A stretch of DNA of 62,572 nucleotides from Bacteroidales bacterium. GTDB taxonomy: Bacteria > Bacteroidota > Bacteroidia > Bacteroidales > M50B96. Position 1 is the first letter of the stretch; every line of letters begins with the position of its first letter. The position numbers and the translations under genes are program-made. Shown here in pieces: positions 1 through 8,712 of this stretch. The notes below the pieces were generated by a model that was not told the DNA's origin, did no database searches, and saw only the letters and a program-made list of their open reading frames with translations. The DNA is taken from positions 1-62,572 of the forward strand of contig JAIOYV010000035.1 of NCBI GenBank assembly GCA_021740905.1, in the 5' to 3' direction.

Positions 1-93
1 TGGAATTTGGATGCCATCGAAACCCTGTACCCAGGAAAGGGCTACCATTTAAAAATGGCTGTACAGGATACGCTTGTTTACCCAAAAAACTAA
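1..93 (+). CDS. C-terminal end of a secreted protein with the paired GYQIKM-type module (partial)
   Basis: The reading frame is open from the first base and ends with TAA at 91-93, giving 30 residues. They include a PGKGYHLKM motif and end in YPKN. This matches the extreme C-terminus of the two large secreted proteins at 48114-50540 (PGQGYQIKM, YPAN) and 50769-53573 (PGKGYQIKM, YPAN). The cut gene therefore very likely encodes another exported surface or extracellular protein of that group. It converges on the peptidase U32 gene. Nothing can be said about its N-terminal domains. Confidence 0.75.
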   Translation, partial: WNLDAIETLYPGKGYHLKMAVQDTLVYPKN

Positions 94-158
94 TCATACA
101 TCAAAAGGGTTATGTGTTATACATTAACAACCCCGCCCTTTGGTGTTCTGAGCTAAGG

Positions 159-1991
159 TTAATATACCACCTTCATCAAACATGCCTTGCAATCAAATTC
201 CAGGCGGTAGCTATGTTGTTTGTCGTGCAGGAAAAGAGGTTCCTTAAGGTGAAGGCTTTGTGTTGAAGCATCTTGTTTGTGGGGGCATACTCCGAGTTCA
301 AACTTGATGCAGTAGCGAGTGGTCATGATTGTTTTCCCTGCAAATTCAGTTTTGGGCAGTAGCTCGAAGGCTTCTTCTAGGTTTTGAACTCCGTGCCTGG
401 CATAAAACTTCTTTGCCAGGTCGTTCGACACATTGGTCTTGTGGTCGATTTTATCTTCAGGATAGGGCACCTCGTTCGATTGAACAATCCGTTCTTCCCG
501 TTTGTAATTTTGGCGCCTCTTCTCTTCTAAAAGGACAAGTATGGACCTCCGTAGATTGTTCAGGAAAGAGGCAGGGATGAAATAATCTTTTGAAAGATCA
601 ATTTCAACTTCGCTGATTTCAAAATTGGTATCCCCTGCCTTTTTGAGTTGGGTAATGATCGTTTCGCGTGCTCGGTCAGGTTTGTTGGCCGGGATTTGCT
701 CACAAAAATCAGAATGGCTTAATTCATGGCCATCTTCATCAATGGCCTTTATAAGGAATCCTTCTCTCGTTTCCGAAAAAATAAACCTTACTTTAATCTT
801 TCGCTTGTCGCGGTTGGCCTCCAGCTCCTTCGAAAACTTCCTGTCGAAATTTCGGTAGATATTAATCCCGATGCTTAGTTCCCGCATTGTAGATGGATAT
901 ATCTTCCCATTTTCAAACCGGTTCACGTTGAAGCCTTCCAATCCCCCATTCTTATCGATAAAACAAAGCCCATCGCCATTGTTTATTTCAAGGTCGGTGT
1001 CGAGCATAAAAAAATCCTTGCCGGTTTTTTTCACTTTGCCAATTAATTTCCCTTTCGATTTTGGGGTTTCGAAGGAGGCCATCTCAGGTTTGCGCTGGCC
1101 AAGAAAATAATCTGTGAACCCCCGGTTGAATGATTTATCGGGGTCGGGGGCAAAACTGAAATGGGTTTTACCCGAAGATGCCTTGCAATAGGATGAACTC
1201 CCCAATAGATAACTATCGAGCAATTGCCGGTAATAGGCCGTGTTGTTGATGATGTAGTTTTTGTCTTTCAGTCGACCCTCTATTTTAAATGAAGTGATCC
1301 CGGCTTCAATCAGATCGGCCAGGTGTTTCGATGCCTGAAAATCTTTCAAGGAAAGCAAATGCCGGTTTTTAAGGATTGTTTTCCCATCTCCATCTATCAG
1401 ATCAAACGGCATGCGGCAAGCCTGCGCACACTCTCCCCGGTTTGCACTTCGGCCTGTTGTGGCATGGCTAAAATAGCATTGCCCGCTAAAACTTACGCAC
1501 AAAGCCCCATGAATAAAAGCTTCGAGGCCAAGATGTGTCTGCGACTTGATTTTCTTAATTTCAGCAATCGAAAGCTCCCTGGCAAGAATGATCCTTGAGA
1601 TGCCCACATCTTCCAAAAATTTTATCTTTTTCAAGTCGTAATTATGGGTCTGGGTGCTGGCGAAAAGTGGGATAGGCGGTAGGTCTAATTCCAGGATCCC
1701 CATATCCTGGATAATCAGGGAATCGGCTCCGGCATGATACAATTCCCAAATCAGGGAGTGGGCTTCCGCAATTTCGTGGTCGTACAAAATGGTGTTCAGC
1801 GTAACATACACCTTAGCCCTGAACTGGTGTGCAGATCGGCATAGCTCTTCGATGTCGGAAACCGGATTGCCAGCCGATGCCCGTGCACCAAACTTCCCGG
1901 CACCGATATAGACAGCATCGGCACCGTAGTTGATGGCCAATTTCCCCGACTCCAAATCCTTTGCCGGGCATAATAATTCAAGTTCCTGCAT
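159..1991 (-). CDS. Peptidase U32 family protein (RlhA/YhbU-like)
   Basis: The protein has 610 residues. It opens with ELLCPAKDLESGKLAINYGADAVYIG, shortened here to its recognisable core ELLCPA and GADAVY, as is usual for U32 proteins. The U32 signature E-x-F-x-HG-x-L-C-x-SFSG-x-C is present at about residues 157-172, followed by the Cys-rich NRGECAQACR segment. Bacterial relatives include YhbU/YhbV and RlhA; the latter is needed for hydroxylation of a 23S rRNA cytidine. RNA modification is therefore more likely than proteolysis, but that is inferred from the family. The long C-terminal half and the terminal Cys residues (CIKFELGVCPHK) are typical of the long form. A TACTTTTA motif (2010-2017, minus strand) lies 18 bases upstream of the ATG and is a likely -7 element. 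Confidence 0.88.
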   Translation of the reverse strand: MQELELLCPAKDLESGKLAINYGADAVYIGAGKFGARASAGNPVSDIEELCRSAHQFRAKVYVTLNTILYDHEIAEAHSLIWELYHAGADSLIIQDMGILELDLPPIPLFASTQTHNYDLKKIKFLEDVGISRIILARELSIAEIKKIKSQTHLGLEAFIHGALCVSFSGQCYFSHATTGRSANRGECAQACRMPFDLIDGDGKTILKNRHLLSLKDFQASKHLADLIEAGITSFKIEGRLKDKNYIINNTAYYRQLLDSYLLGSSSYCKASSGKTHFSFAPDPDKSFNRGFTDYFLGQRKPEMASFETPKSKGKLIGKVKKTGKDFFMLDTDLEINNGDGLCFIDKNGGLEGFNVNRFENGKIYPSTMRELSIGINIYRNFDRKFSKELEANRDKRKIKVRFIFSETREGFLIKAIDEDGHELSHSDFCEQIPANKPDRARETIITQLKKAGDTNFEISEVEIDLSKDYFIPASFLNNLRRSILVLLEEKRRQNYKREERIVQSNEVPYPEDKIDHKTNVSNDLAKKFYARHGVQNLEEAFELLPKTEFAGKTIMTTRYCIKFELGVCPHKQDASTQSLHLKEPLFLHDKQHSYRLEFDCKACLMKVVY

Positions 1992-2009
1992 CCGATAAAA
2001 ATTAGGGCG

Positions 2010-2017
2010 TAAAAGTA
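2010..2017 (-). promoter_or_regulatory. Putative -7 promoter element of the U32 gene (TACTTTTA)
   Basis: TACTTTTA on the minus strand lies 18 bases before the start codon. It matches the Bacteroidota -7 consensus TAnnTTTG except for the last base. The same octamer precedes four other minus-strand genes in the window. No -33 box was recognised. Confidence 0.45.
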
Positions 2018-2113
2018 CATCCTGAAAGCTGGATATTTGTGTCTTCTGTAATAAAAAATAGGATCAAGTTGTCCCGATTCGTTCCTCTCGTGATCTCCGT
2101 TTCGCTTCGACTG

Positions 2114-2176
2114 GATACTGGATACTTGATACTTGATACTTGATACTTGATACTAGATACTTGATACTAGATACTG
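2114..2176. repeat. Tandem heptamer repeat, nine copies of GATACTN
   Basis: Nine uninterrupted 7-base units occur here, with only the last base varying (T, A or G). They lie in the gap between the convergently spaced ends of the U32 gene and the helicase gene. They code for nothing and end 11 bases before the helicase stop codon. Slipped-strand expansion is the likely origin. Confidence 0.9.
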
Positions 2177-2187
2177 GAGACTGCCAA

Positions 2188-4452
2188 CTAATCCTGCAAC
2201 TTTGAAAGATGATGTGCCACCCCAATACGCAATTCGCCATAGGTGATCTTGTCGCCCAGGTTTTCTTTCAGGTCGTTTAGAAGCATGCTGCCAGTTTCTT
2301 TGATGGCCTTCAAAACTGCGCTTAGTTTTTCTTCTGAAATAAAATTTGCGGCTTCAATCTCCCCTTTAGCTACATAAGTGGCCAAGTGCCCCTCTATGGT
2401 TTGAACAACAAATCCACGCTCTTTGGCAATTTCTTCAATGGTCAATCCGGCTTTGTAAAAGGTGTAGGTAATTTCTTTGGTGTCGGGTTTGTCATCTTTT
2501 TTGGTTTTCTCTTTTTTCAAAGGTTTCTCTTTCGCTCCCGATGATCTTGATGCAAGCCCATCAACCAGTATTTTTCCTCTCGATGTGTAGAGGGCGGTTT
2601 TTTCCATTTCTTCCTTCGACAGTTCCTTTTTTTCGATCGAAGCTTTCAGCAGGGCTTCCGATTTATAGATGAAATGCAACTGGCGGAAAAACAGCAATTC
2701 CACATCGCGCAACTCGGTCAGGTATTTTTTTATCCTTTTTTCTGATTGAAGTGCGCGGATATGCTTAAAAACACGGTCGGAAAATTCCTTCAGGTTTGGC
2801 TCGAAGTATTCTTTGGCAGCTGCCAGTCTTTCGAGAAGGAAGTTTGTGTAGCCAGATTTTTCCGATTCCAGTATCCCTTTTAGCTGATTCAGGAATTTAT
2901 CGGCAACTTCTTTCAGCTTGCCAATTTCGCTGTGCATTTCCCTGGCCCAGGTTTGGTGTTGCTGTTTGGCCGAACGTTGTGCGTCTTTGTCGTAACTCTC
3001 CACATGATAGCCAATCTGGCGCACAAGGGATGAAAAATCGAAAGTCATCAGGATGAAATCGGAGATGAAACGCTGAGATTCTTGTTCAAAAACCTCTTTG
3101 AGCAATTCGGGGGTCTCCTTGGTTTTGGCAAATTCCTTTAAGGATTTCTCCGGTTCAAGGCCGGCGGTTGGGATGGGGGCTGTCAATACCAGGCCTTTCA
3201 GCGAGGTGAGCCTCGACAAAGCCACATACACTTGCCCGGCAGCAAACGCTTTTGACACATCGATGATGGCCCGCTCGAAAGTAAGGCCCTGGCTTTTGTG
3301 AACGGTAATAGCCCACGCCAGTTTTAGCGGATAATGGCTAAAAGTGCCCAGCAATTGTTCGTCAATCTGGTTGGTCTCTTTGTTTAGCGTGTAGCGTTTG
3401 TTTTCCCAGGTATACATTTCAACTTGAGCGGAGGGTGTGCCATCGTTAAATTCTACTTCAATGTGATCATCAGAAATATCGCTCACCACCCCAATTTTAC
3501 CGTTGAAGTATTGGCCTGCCCCTGACGCATCGTTTTTGATGAACATCACCTGCGCATCTTTTTTTAGCTCCAAGGTATATTCGACAGGATATTGATATTC
3601 GCTGAATTCACCTTCAATTTCTGCGTCGAAAAAATAGCTTTTGCCCGACAAACTTTGCAGGGCCTGGTGGTTTAAATTATCGGCTTGGTAGTTATGGGTG
3701 TTCAACCGGATGTATCCTTCGGTTTTTCCTGGTTGAAAACCTGGTTTGTAATGTTGGTTCAGGGTTTCGATATCGGCTTTGGTTACAATGTTGTCGCGCA
3801 AATTATTTAGCAGGTTTATAAACTGCATGTCGCTTTGGCGATAAATTTTCTCCAGTTCGAGAAACAGGGGTTTGTTTTCTTTCAGTGCCAGGGCTTCGAA
3901 GAAGAATATGCTGGAATAAAACTGGTTCAGGTACTTCCATTCTTCGTCTTTCACCACAGGGGGCAATTGCCACAAATCGCCAATAAATAAAATCTGCACC
4001 CCGCCGAATGGCCGACGGTTCCGACGGATCGATTTCAGGATCACATCGATAGCATCCAGCAGATCGGCCCTCAACATGCTTACCTCATCAATAATCAACA
4101 ATTCCAATTCCTGCAGCATGGCCCGCTTGGTCTTATTCATTTGCCTATCATTTAGCAGGGTTTGTGGCGTTGTGAGTGGAATGGAAATCTCCCTGTCGAA
4201 TTGGATTTGGTTTGATGGCAAAAAAGCACCAAATGGCAACTGAAAAAGCGAATGAAGAGTTACCCCTCCTGCGTTGATGGCTGCTATCCCAGTGGGAGCC
4301 GCTATTATTGTGTTTTTATGGGTATGCTCCTTTATATATTTCAAAAAGGTGGTTTTTCCAGTCCCTGCTTTACCGGTCAGAAAAACATGGCAATGGGTGC
4401 TGTTTACAAATTTGGTGGCATACTTTGCTGCCTCGCCGGAAAAAGTAACCAT
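2188..4452 (-). CDS. PIF1/RecD-like superfamily 1 helicase with C-terminal HTH domain
   Basis: The protein has 754 residues. Walker A GKAGTGKT lies at residues 27-34. Motif Ia (APTGIAA) and Walker B (LLIIDEVSML) follow, then QILFIGDLWQLPP, and late motifs AITVHKSQGLTF and VYVALSRLTSLKGL. These are the hallmarks of the PIF1/RecD2 (UvrD_C_2) group of 5'-3' DNA helicases. After about residue 480 comes a long helical, lysine-rich region. A C-terminal HTH-type domain (about 675-715, AGLTIEEIAKERGFVVQTI) resembles that at the end of RecQ/PIF1-like proteins. A cytoplasmic role in DNA repair or replication is likely. It starts with ATG, with TACTTTTA at 4491-4498 as the probable -7 element. Confidence 0.9.
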   Translation of the reverse strand: MVTFSGEAAKYATKFVNSTHCHVFLTGKAGTGKTTFLKYIKEHTHKNTIIAAPTGIAAINAGGVTLHSLFQLPFGAFLPSNQIQFDREISIPLTTPQTLLNDRQMNKTKRAMLQELELLIIDEVSMLRADLLDAIDVILKSIRRNRRPFGGVQILFIGDLWQLPPVVKDEEWKYLNQFYSSIFFFEALALKENKPLFLELEKIYRQSDMQFINLLNNLRDNIVTKADIETLNQHYKPGFQPGKTEGYIRLNTHNYQADNLNHQALQSLSGKSYFFDAEIEGEFSEYQYPVEYTLELKKDAQVMFIKNDASGAGQYFNGKIGVVSDISDDHIEVEFNDGTPSAQVEMYTWENKRYTLNKETNQIDEQLLGTFSHYPLKLAWAITVHKSQGLTFERAIIDVSKAFAAGQVYVALSRLTSLKGLVLTAPIPTAGLEPEKSLKEFAKTKETPELLKEVFEQESQRFISDFILMTFDFSSLVRQIGYHVESYDKDAQRSAKQQHQTWAREMHSEIGKLKEVADKFLNQLKGILESEKSGYTNFLLERLAAAKEYFEPNLKEFSDRVFKHIRALQSEKRIKKYLTELRDVELLFFRQLHFIYKSEALLKASIEKKELSKEEMEKTALYTSRGKILVDGLASRSSGAKEKPLKKEKTKKDDKPDTKEITYTFYKAGLTIEEIAKERGFVVQTIEGHLATYVAKGEIEAANFISEEKLSAVLKAIKETGSMLLNDLKENLGDKITYGELRIGVAHHLSKLQD

Positions 4453-4490
4453 AGTTTGGAGGTTTACTGATCAATCTTGATTTAAAAGAG

Positions 4491-4498
4491 TAAAAGTA
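4491..4498 (-). promoter_or_regulatory. Putative -7 promoter element of the helicase gene (TACTTTTA)
   Basis: This is an exact TACTTTTA on the minus strand, 38 bases before the ATG of the helicase. It is one of five identical octamers placed upstream of minus-strand genes in this window. Confidence 0.4.
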
Positions 4499-4723
4499 GT
4501 GATTTTAAAAGGAAATCGGAATTAAAAAAAAAACAGAAGAATTCGTGTTTTATTGAAAACACCCAATTATTGTAAATCACAAGAATCAATAATCAAAAAC
4601 ATATCATCCTGCCGGCAAAGGCAGGTTAATAACAATTTTCAAATACAAAAGTTACAAAATGTTTAAATTTTGAATTTAGGTCCTCTTTGAAAATTAGGTT
4701 TTGAATTTTAGAGTTTTCTAAGC

Positions 4724-5131
4724 TTACCTCACCCCTTTTTCAATCAGGAAACCGGCAGCCTTGCGATCCTCTCCGAGAATATGTTCGTCGAACCAGGTTT
4801 GGAGATAATCAAATAGGCGGTTGCATACGGTCTTGTCGGCTTTTTGATACAGTTCCTGGAATTTTATGATCTCATGAATAAAATTGTTGTGCGCTTCTTT
4901 ATGTTGTTTGAACCCAGGATATTTGTAATCCTTCATGTAGGTTTCTTCTTCGATAAAATAATTTTCCATATAATAGATCAACCTAAAAAACACTAATGAT
5001 ATTTCTTCCTCACAGCTCCTTTCATTTTTTATTTTGATGAGCATGTTGAGGATGTCGAGAAATTTTTGGTGATATTCATCAATTTTCTCCAGGTTAACCA
5101 TGTACTCTTCCTTCCATTCACGTATATCCAT
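4724..5131 (-). CDS. Bacteriohemerythrin-like protein with one iron ligand replaced
   Basis: The protein has 135 residues and is a single four-helix hemerythrin domain, cytoplasmic, with no signal or membrane segment. By hemerythrin ligand spacing the di-iron ligands are H21, E62, H77, H81, H117 and D122, with the family's 15, 4 and 5 residue intervals. The position of the second histidine (four before the glutamate) is Y58, read directly from a TAT codon. Bacteriohemerythrins bind O2, or sense or deliver it. A Tyr at this ligand should alter the di-iron site, so O2 binding is uncertain here. The gene stands alone: the upstream sppA gene ends about 290 bases away. Confidence 0.85.
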   Translation of the reverse strand: MDIREWKEEYMVNLEKIDEYHQKFLDILNMLIKIKNERSCEEEISLVFFRLIYYMENYFIEEETYMKDYKYPGFKQHKEAHNNFIHEIIKFQELYQKADKTVCNRLFDYLQTWFDEHILGEDRKAAGFLIEKGVR

Positions 5132-5419
5132 CCGAAGTATATTTTAACGATTCGTACTAATACTATTCCCTCTCAAAATTCATCATAATTAAGTCGTTGC
5201 ACAATGATAAATATCATTAAAATTGGTGTAATTAGGGAATTGGAGTGATGGAGCGATGGAAAAATGGGTGGAAATCTGTGAATGATAGCAAAAACTGAAT
5301 CATGTATCAAATCAAACTGTAGTAAATTGGATTTGGAATGATGGAGCATTGGGTTACTATTTGATTAGAACTCCCCAATACTCCATTACTCCAGCTTCGA
5401 TTACTGCATCCCCTCAAAA
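5132..5419. other. Intergenic region with imperfect inverted repeat
   Basis: No gene is seen. An imperfect 20-base inverted repeat (arms 5334-5353 and 5374-5393) sits just behind the sppA stop codon. It could act as a transcription terminator, although no U-run follows. A related direct copy of the left arm (GGAGTGATGGAGC) lies at about 5241-5253. Confidence 0.6.
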
Positions 5420-7192
5420 CTAATAAACGCCGTATTCAAAAGGCATACGGGCTAAAATTCCTTGTTGCTTCAATACCTTTTTCATGTTTTCGTAGTAGCG
5501 TAGGTTTTCGCCCAGTTCGTCTTCAAGCACATTGGCTTTTACCGATCCGGTGAGGTCGCTGATAATTTGTTCGAGGTCTTTTTGTTTGGGATATTCCACA
5601 ATTCTGAAATGATCGAGTCCGGCCATTTCTTTGGCTATTTCGATGGATTTCGACAAGCCACCATACACATCGATCAAACCGATCTCCATGGCATTGCTTC
5701 CACTCCACACTCGGCCCTGGCCAATTTCATCTACTTTTTCGGTACTTAAATGACGACCTTCTGCCACGTGGCTAATAAAAGTATGGTAGATTTCATCTAT
5801 CCTTTTTTGAATGACCAACTTTTCATCAGGAGTCATTTTACGGGTTACCGAACCCAAATCGGAATGGTCGTTAGTGGTTACCCTGTCTACTGTAATTCCC
5901 AGTTTATCATCCAGAAAATTTTCCATGTTGAACAACAGGCCAAATACACCAATCGAACCGGTCAGGGTATTTTCGCTGGCCACAATGGTATCGGCCAAAC
6001 AAGCGATATAATACCCGCCCGATGCGGCCAAATCGCCCATCGAAACAACTACTGGTTTTGCCTCACGTGCAAGCATCACCTCGCGAAGGATGATCTCCGA
6101 AGCCAATGCACTACCTCCCGGTGAATTTATCCTTAACACAATGGCTTTTATGGCTGTGTCCAAACGGGCATCGCGGATGGCTTTCGATAAAGTTTCTGAA
6201 CCAATGGTCTTTTCGTCGCCTTTTCCCATTCCAATTTCACCTGATGCGTAAATCACAGCCAGTTTATCCTTTGCCAATCCTTTAAATTCGTGACTGGTTT
6301 TAGGCGCTTTTTTGTATTTATCCATAGTCAGGAAGGTCAGGTCTTTTTTGGGTTCAAGACTGCAAAGTTCTTTTAGTTCAGCCTGCACTTCATCGTAGTA
6401 TTTGATGCCGTCGATCATTTTGTTATCCAGTGCTGCCGTTGCATTGTCGATGGTCATTTCATTAGACAGTTTGTTGAGTTCTGCAATAGAAATATTCCGT
6501 TGCTCCGAAATCCCTTTCAGGACCTGATTCCACAATGAGTTGAGGAAGGTTTGGGTTTGCAGCCGGTTGGCCTCGCTCATTTTATCATACATAAAAGGCT
6601 CGACAGCACTTTTAAACTGGTTGCCGGTCCCCCGAATAATTTCCGGCTCGATGCCGAATTTATCCAAGGTGCCTTTGAAAAACATCAACTCGGCACGCAA
6701 ACCACGATAGTCGATATTTCCTTCCGGATTCATATAAATTTTATCAGCAACTGTTGCCAGATAATAGGCTCCCTGCGAATAAAAATCACCGTAAGCGACA
6801 ATGAATTTCCCTGACTCTTTAAAATCCAGGAGCGCATCCCTGATTTCTTCAAGCGTTGCAAACCCACACTGCAGCATATCGAGTTCGAGATAAATCCCTT
6901 TGATATTGTCGTCGGTTTTGGCTTTATCCAGGTTTTTGAGGATATCGTTCAATCCCAAAGGAAGAACCATGTCAAAATCCTGGAAGTTGAAATTTTCGAG
7001 AGGATTGGATGGGGTCCTATCGGCAATCGCCTGGTCGAGGGTGATTTTCAACACTGTGTTGGGCTTGGCTTTCACCACTTCCTCTTTGGGTATCACGGCG
7101 ACAACCATCCCAATTAGAATGAAGAAGATAAAGATGAGGGCCAGAAAGGTCCCAATAAAACTGGAAAATAAAAATTTAAAGAATTCTTTCAT
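5420..7192 (-). CDS. sppA: Signal peptide peptidase SppA, 67K type
   Basis: The protein has 590 residues, matching the long tandem-domain SppA. One N-terminal transmembrane segment lies at about residues 9-33. The catalytic Lys sits in the N-terminal repeat (FKSAVEPF) and the nucleophilic Ser in the C-terminal repeat (AASGGYY, followed by the typical TGSIGVFG). The enzyme is an inner-membrane Ser/Lys protease that degrades leftover signal peptides. A -7 element TAAATTTG lies at 7233-7240 on the minus strand, 41 bases before the ATG. The gene is divergent from folK and apparently monocistronic. Confidence 0.95.
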   Translation of the reverse strand: MKEFFKFLFSSFIGTFLALIFIFFILIGMVVAVIPKEEVVKAKPNTVLKITLDQAIADRTPSNPLENFNFQDFDMVLPLGLNDILKNLDKAKTDDNIKGIYLELDMLQCGFATLEEIRDALLDFKESGKFIVAYGDFYSQGAYYLATVADKIYMNPEGNIDYRGLRAELMFFKGTLDKFGIEPEIIRGTGNQFKSAVEPFMYDKMSEANRLQTQTFLNSLWNQVLKGISEQRNISIAELNKLSNEMTIDNATAALDNKMIDGIKYYDEVQAELKELCSLEPKKDLTFLTMDKYKKAPKTSHEFKGLAKDKLAVIYASGEIGMGKGDEKTIGSETLSKAIRDARLDTAIKAIVLRINSPGGSALASEIILREVMLAREAKPVVVSMGDLAASGGYYIACLADTIVASENTLTGSIGVFGLLFNMENFLDDKLGITVDRVTTNDHSDLGSVTRKMTPDEKLVIQKRIDEIYHTFISHVAEGRHLSTEKVDEIGQGRVWSGSNAMEIGLIDVYGGLSKSIEIAKEMAGLDHFRIVEYPKQKDLEQIISDLTGSVKANVLEDELGENLRYYENMKKVLKQQGILARMPFEYGVY

Positions 7193-7232
7193 GATTAAAA
7201 ATTTTAATGTTTATGGTTTTATATGTTTGATG

Positions 7233-7240
7233 CAAATTTA
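7233..7240 (-). promoter_or_regulatory. -7 promoter element of sppA (TAAATTTG)
   Basis: This is an exact match to the Bacteroidota consensus TAnnTTTG. It would place the transcription start about 30 bases before the sppA ATG. Confidence 0.6.
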
Positions 7241-7353
7241 CTTTTTGTAATTGACTTTCTCTGTTTTTCTTGAAAAATATGAACCCTGACGATGTGAATC
7301 GGGGAATTGTTACAACCGGGGGTTGAAAACCACCACAAATGAATTCGAAAAAT

Positions 7354-7415
7354 CACCACAATAAATTGTGGTGCTGTCCCAACCCATCACCAAACCACCA
7401 CAATAAATCGTGGTG
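7354..7415. repeat. Two 20-base hairpins (CACCACAA-TAAA-TTGTGGTG type)
   Basis: Copies lie at 7354-7373 (perfect 8-base stem, 4-base loop) and 7396-7415 (one change, which as minus-strand RNA is a G-U wobble). Their starts are 42 bases apart. A half-copy (CACCACAAAT) lies at 7331-7340. They sit between the divergent promoters of sppA and folK, so they could be operators or structured leader elements. Confidence 0.75.
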
Positions 7416-7498
7416 CAACCTCAACCACTGTAAATGTAGGAGACAATGATAAAATGAGGATGACAGTATTTTAAATGAAAACAAAAACAAGAACTTCC

Positions 7499-7506
7499 TA
7501 CCTTTG
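7499..7506 (+). promoter_or_regulatory. -7 promoter element of folK (TACCTTTG)
   Basis: This is an exact TAnnTTTG match, 55 bases before the folK ATG. No clear -33 box is visible at the usual distance. Confidence 0.6.
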
Positions 7507-7560
7507 CGACCTTGAAGCTTTTGAAATAATTAATTGTGTTGATCATATCTTTTTTTTTAA

Positions 7561-8049
7561 ATGAATTCCGAAATATTTCTTTCGTTGGGCACGAACTTGG
7601 GCGATAGGCTGTCGAATCTCAGGCAGGCCCGCTCTTTCATTTCTTCAGGTATTGGAAAAATTCAGGCCGAAAGTTCTATATACGAATCCGAACCCTGGGG
7701 TTTCGACCACGAGAATATGTTTCTGAACCAGGTAATCAAAATTACAAGCGATTTTCCCCCACTGGGATTATTGCACGAGTGCCTGGAAATAGAAAAAAAG
7801 ATGGGACGTATCCGGTCTAAAACTGGCTACGACGCCCGGATTATCGACATCGATATTTTGTTTTACGGGCAGGAAGTTATGGACAACGATAAGCTAAATG
7901 TGCCCCATCCTCAAATCCAGAACCGGGCATTTGTTTTAGTGCCATTGAATGAGATTACACCTCAGCTAAAACACCCGGTATTAGAAAAGACAATTAGCGA
8001 ACTAATAGATTTATGCGAGGATAAATTGGGTGTACTGAAAATTGGGTAA
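7561..8049 (+). CDS. folK: 2-amino-4-hydroxy-6-hydroxymethyldihydropteridine diphosphokinase
   Basis: The protein has 162 residues, the usual HPPK length. It has the N-terminal SLGTNLGDR motif, the ESEPWGFDH region, and the family signature around RSKTGYDARIIDIDILFYG with the metal-binding D-x-D pair. PHPQIQNRAFVLVPL follows. The enzyme transfers pyrophosphate from ATP to 6-hydroxymethyl-dihydropterin in folate synthesis, in the cytoplasm. The gene stands alone between sppA and a toxin-antitoxin pair. Confidence 0.96.
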   Translation: MNSEIFLSLGTNLGDRLSNLRQARSFISSGIGKIQAESSIYESEPWGFDHENMFLNQVIKITSDFPPLGLLHECLEIEKKMGRIRSKTGYDARIIDIDILFYGQEVMDNDKLNVPHPQIQNRAFVLVPLNEITPQLKHPVLEKTISELIDLCEDKLGVLKIG

Positions 8050-8054
8050 GCATT

Positions 8055-8474
8055 TCAGGAATTCATTGGAATTATTATTTCATTCAGGAATTCATCAATC
8101 GAAATAATATCGACTTTAGGGAATGGTATTTTTTTCAAAACATTAAAATGTTTGTCATCAGTAACTATGTATTTTGAAGCTGAGGAAATGGCGCAATCAA
8201 CAAATTTATTATCATCATAATCTTCTACAATTAGTCCCCATCTAAAATAAACTTCTACTTTTTTGACATTTTTCTGGTTTAAAAGAAGTTCAATAACATT
8301 GCTAGCAATAGTACTATTCGTTTTCTGTTCAATTATTTCCATATATTCAGAAATAATTTCATTGGAAATGACCAATTCAAATTTACTTGAGATCAAACTA
8401 TCAAATATTGGACGATATTTCGATTTTGTTGGTAAGGAAATCAACAAAACATTTGTATCAAGGACGATTCTCAT
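8055..8474 (-). CDS. PIN-domain toxin (putative ribonuclease)
   Basis: The protein has 139 residues and begins RIVLDTNVLL, the PIN-domain signature with the first catalytic Asp. Further acidic residues occur in SNEIISEYMEI, EDYDDNKFVDCAI and VTDDKHF, completing the four-acid site of this nuclease fold. The start follows the stop of the upstream antitoxin by one base, the usual arrangement for translational coupling. VapC-type and COG1569-type PIN toxins cleave RNA. The specific target is unknown. Confidence 0.85.
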   Translation of the reverse strand: MRIVLDTNVLLISLPTKSKYRPIFDSLISSKFELVISNEIISEYMEIIEQKTNSTIASNVIELLLNQKNVKKVEVYFRWGLIVEDYDDNKFVDCAISSASKYIVTDDKHFNVLKKIPFPKVDIISIDEFLNEIIIPMNS

Positions 8475-8475
8475 A

Positions 8476-8697
8476 TTATTGATATTTTGTCCTTAAATGC
8501 TCATTTTTCCAACTTTCGATAGTATTGGCATCCCATTTTTCCGAATCCCAAAGCTCGTCTATTTCCTTTGTGATGTTTTTAGCGAAATAGGAAGATAGGA
8601 GATTCTTGACTTCAATCAGTTGTTTCTCTTTCAAATTGTAATTGAACATTTTCAATAATTCAACTTGAAGGTTTGTTAGTTGTCCTACTTGTTCCAT
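8476..8697 (-). CDS. Antitoxin paired with the PIN toxin
   Basis: The protein has 73 residues from the ATG at 8697. A longer version would need a TTG start. It is small, charged and mostly helical, with WDSEKWDANTIESW near the end, and is directly coupled to the downstream PIN toxin. I recognise no named antitoxin domain, so the role is inferred from size and position. A -7 element TATTTTTG lies just upstream at 8713-8720. Confidence 0.75.
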   Translation of the reverse strand: MEQVGQLTNLQVELLKMFNYNLKEKQLIEVKNLLSSYFAKNITKEIDELWDSEKWDANTIESWKNEHLRTKYQ

Positions 8698-8712
8698 AGC
8701 ATTTCTTTTTAA

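Noticed and set aside
2114-2176. Possible CRISPR array
   Set aside because: The units are 7 bases with no spacers; no other array-like repeats were seen in the window.
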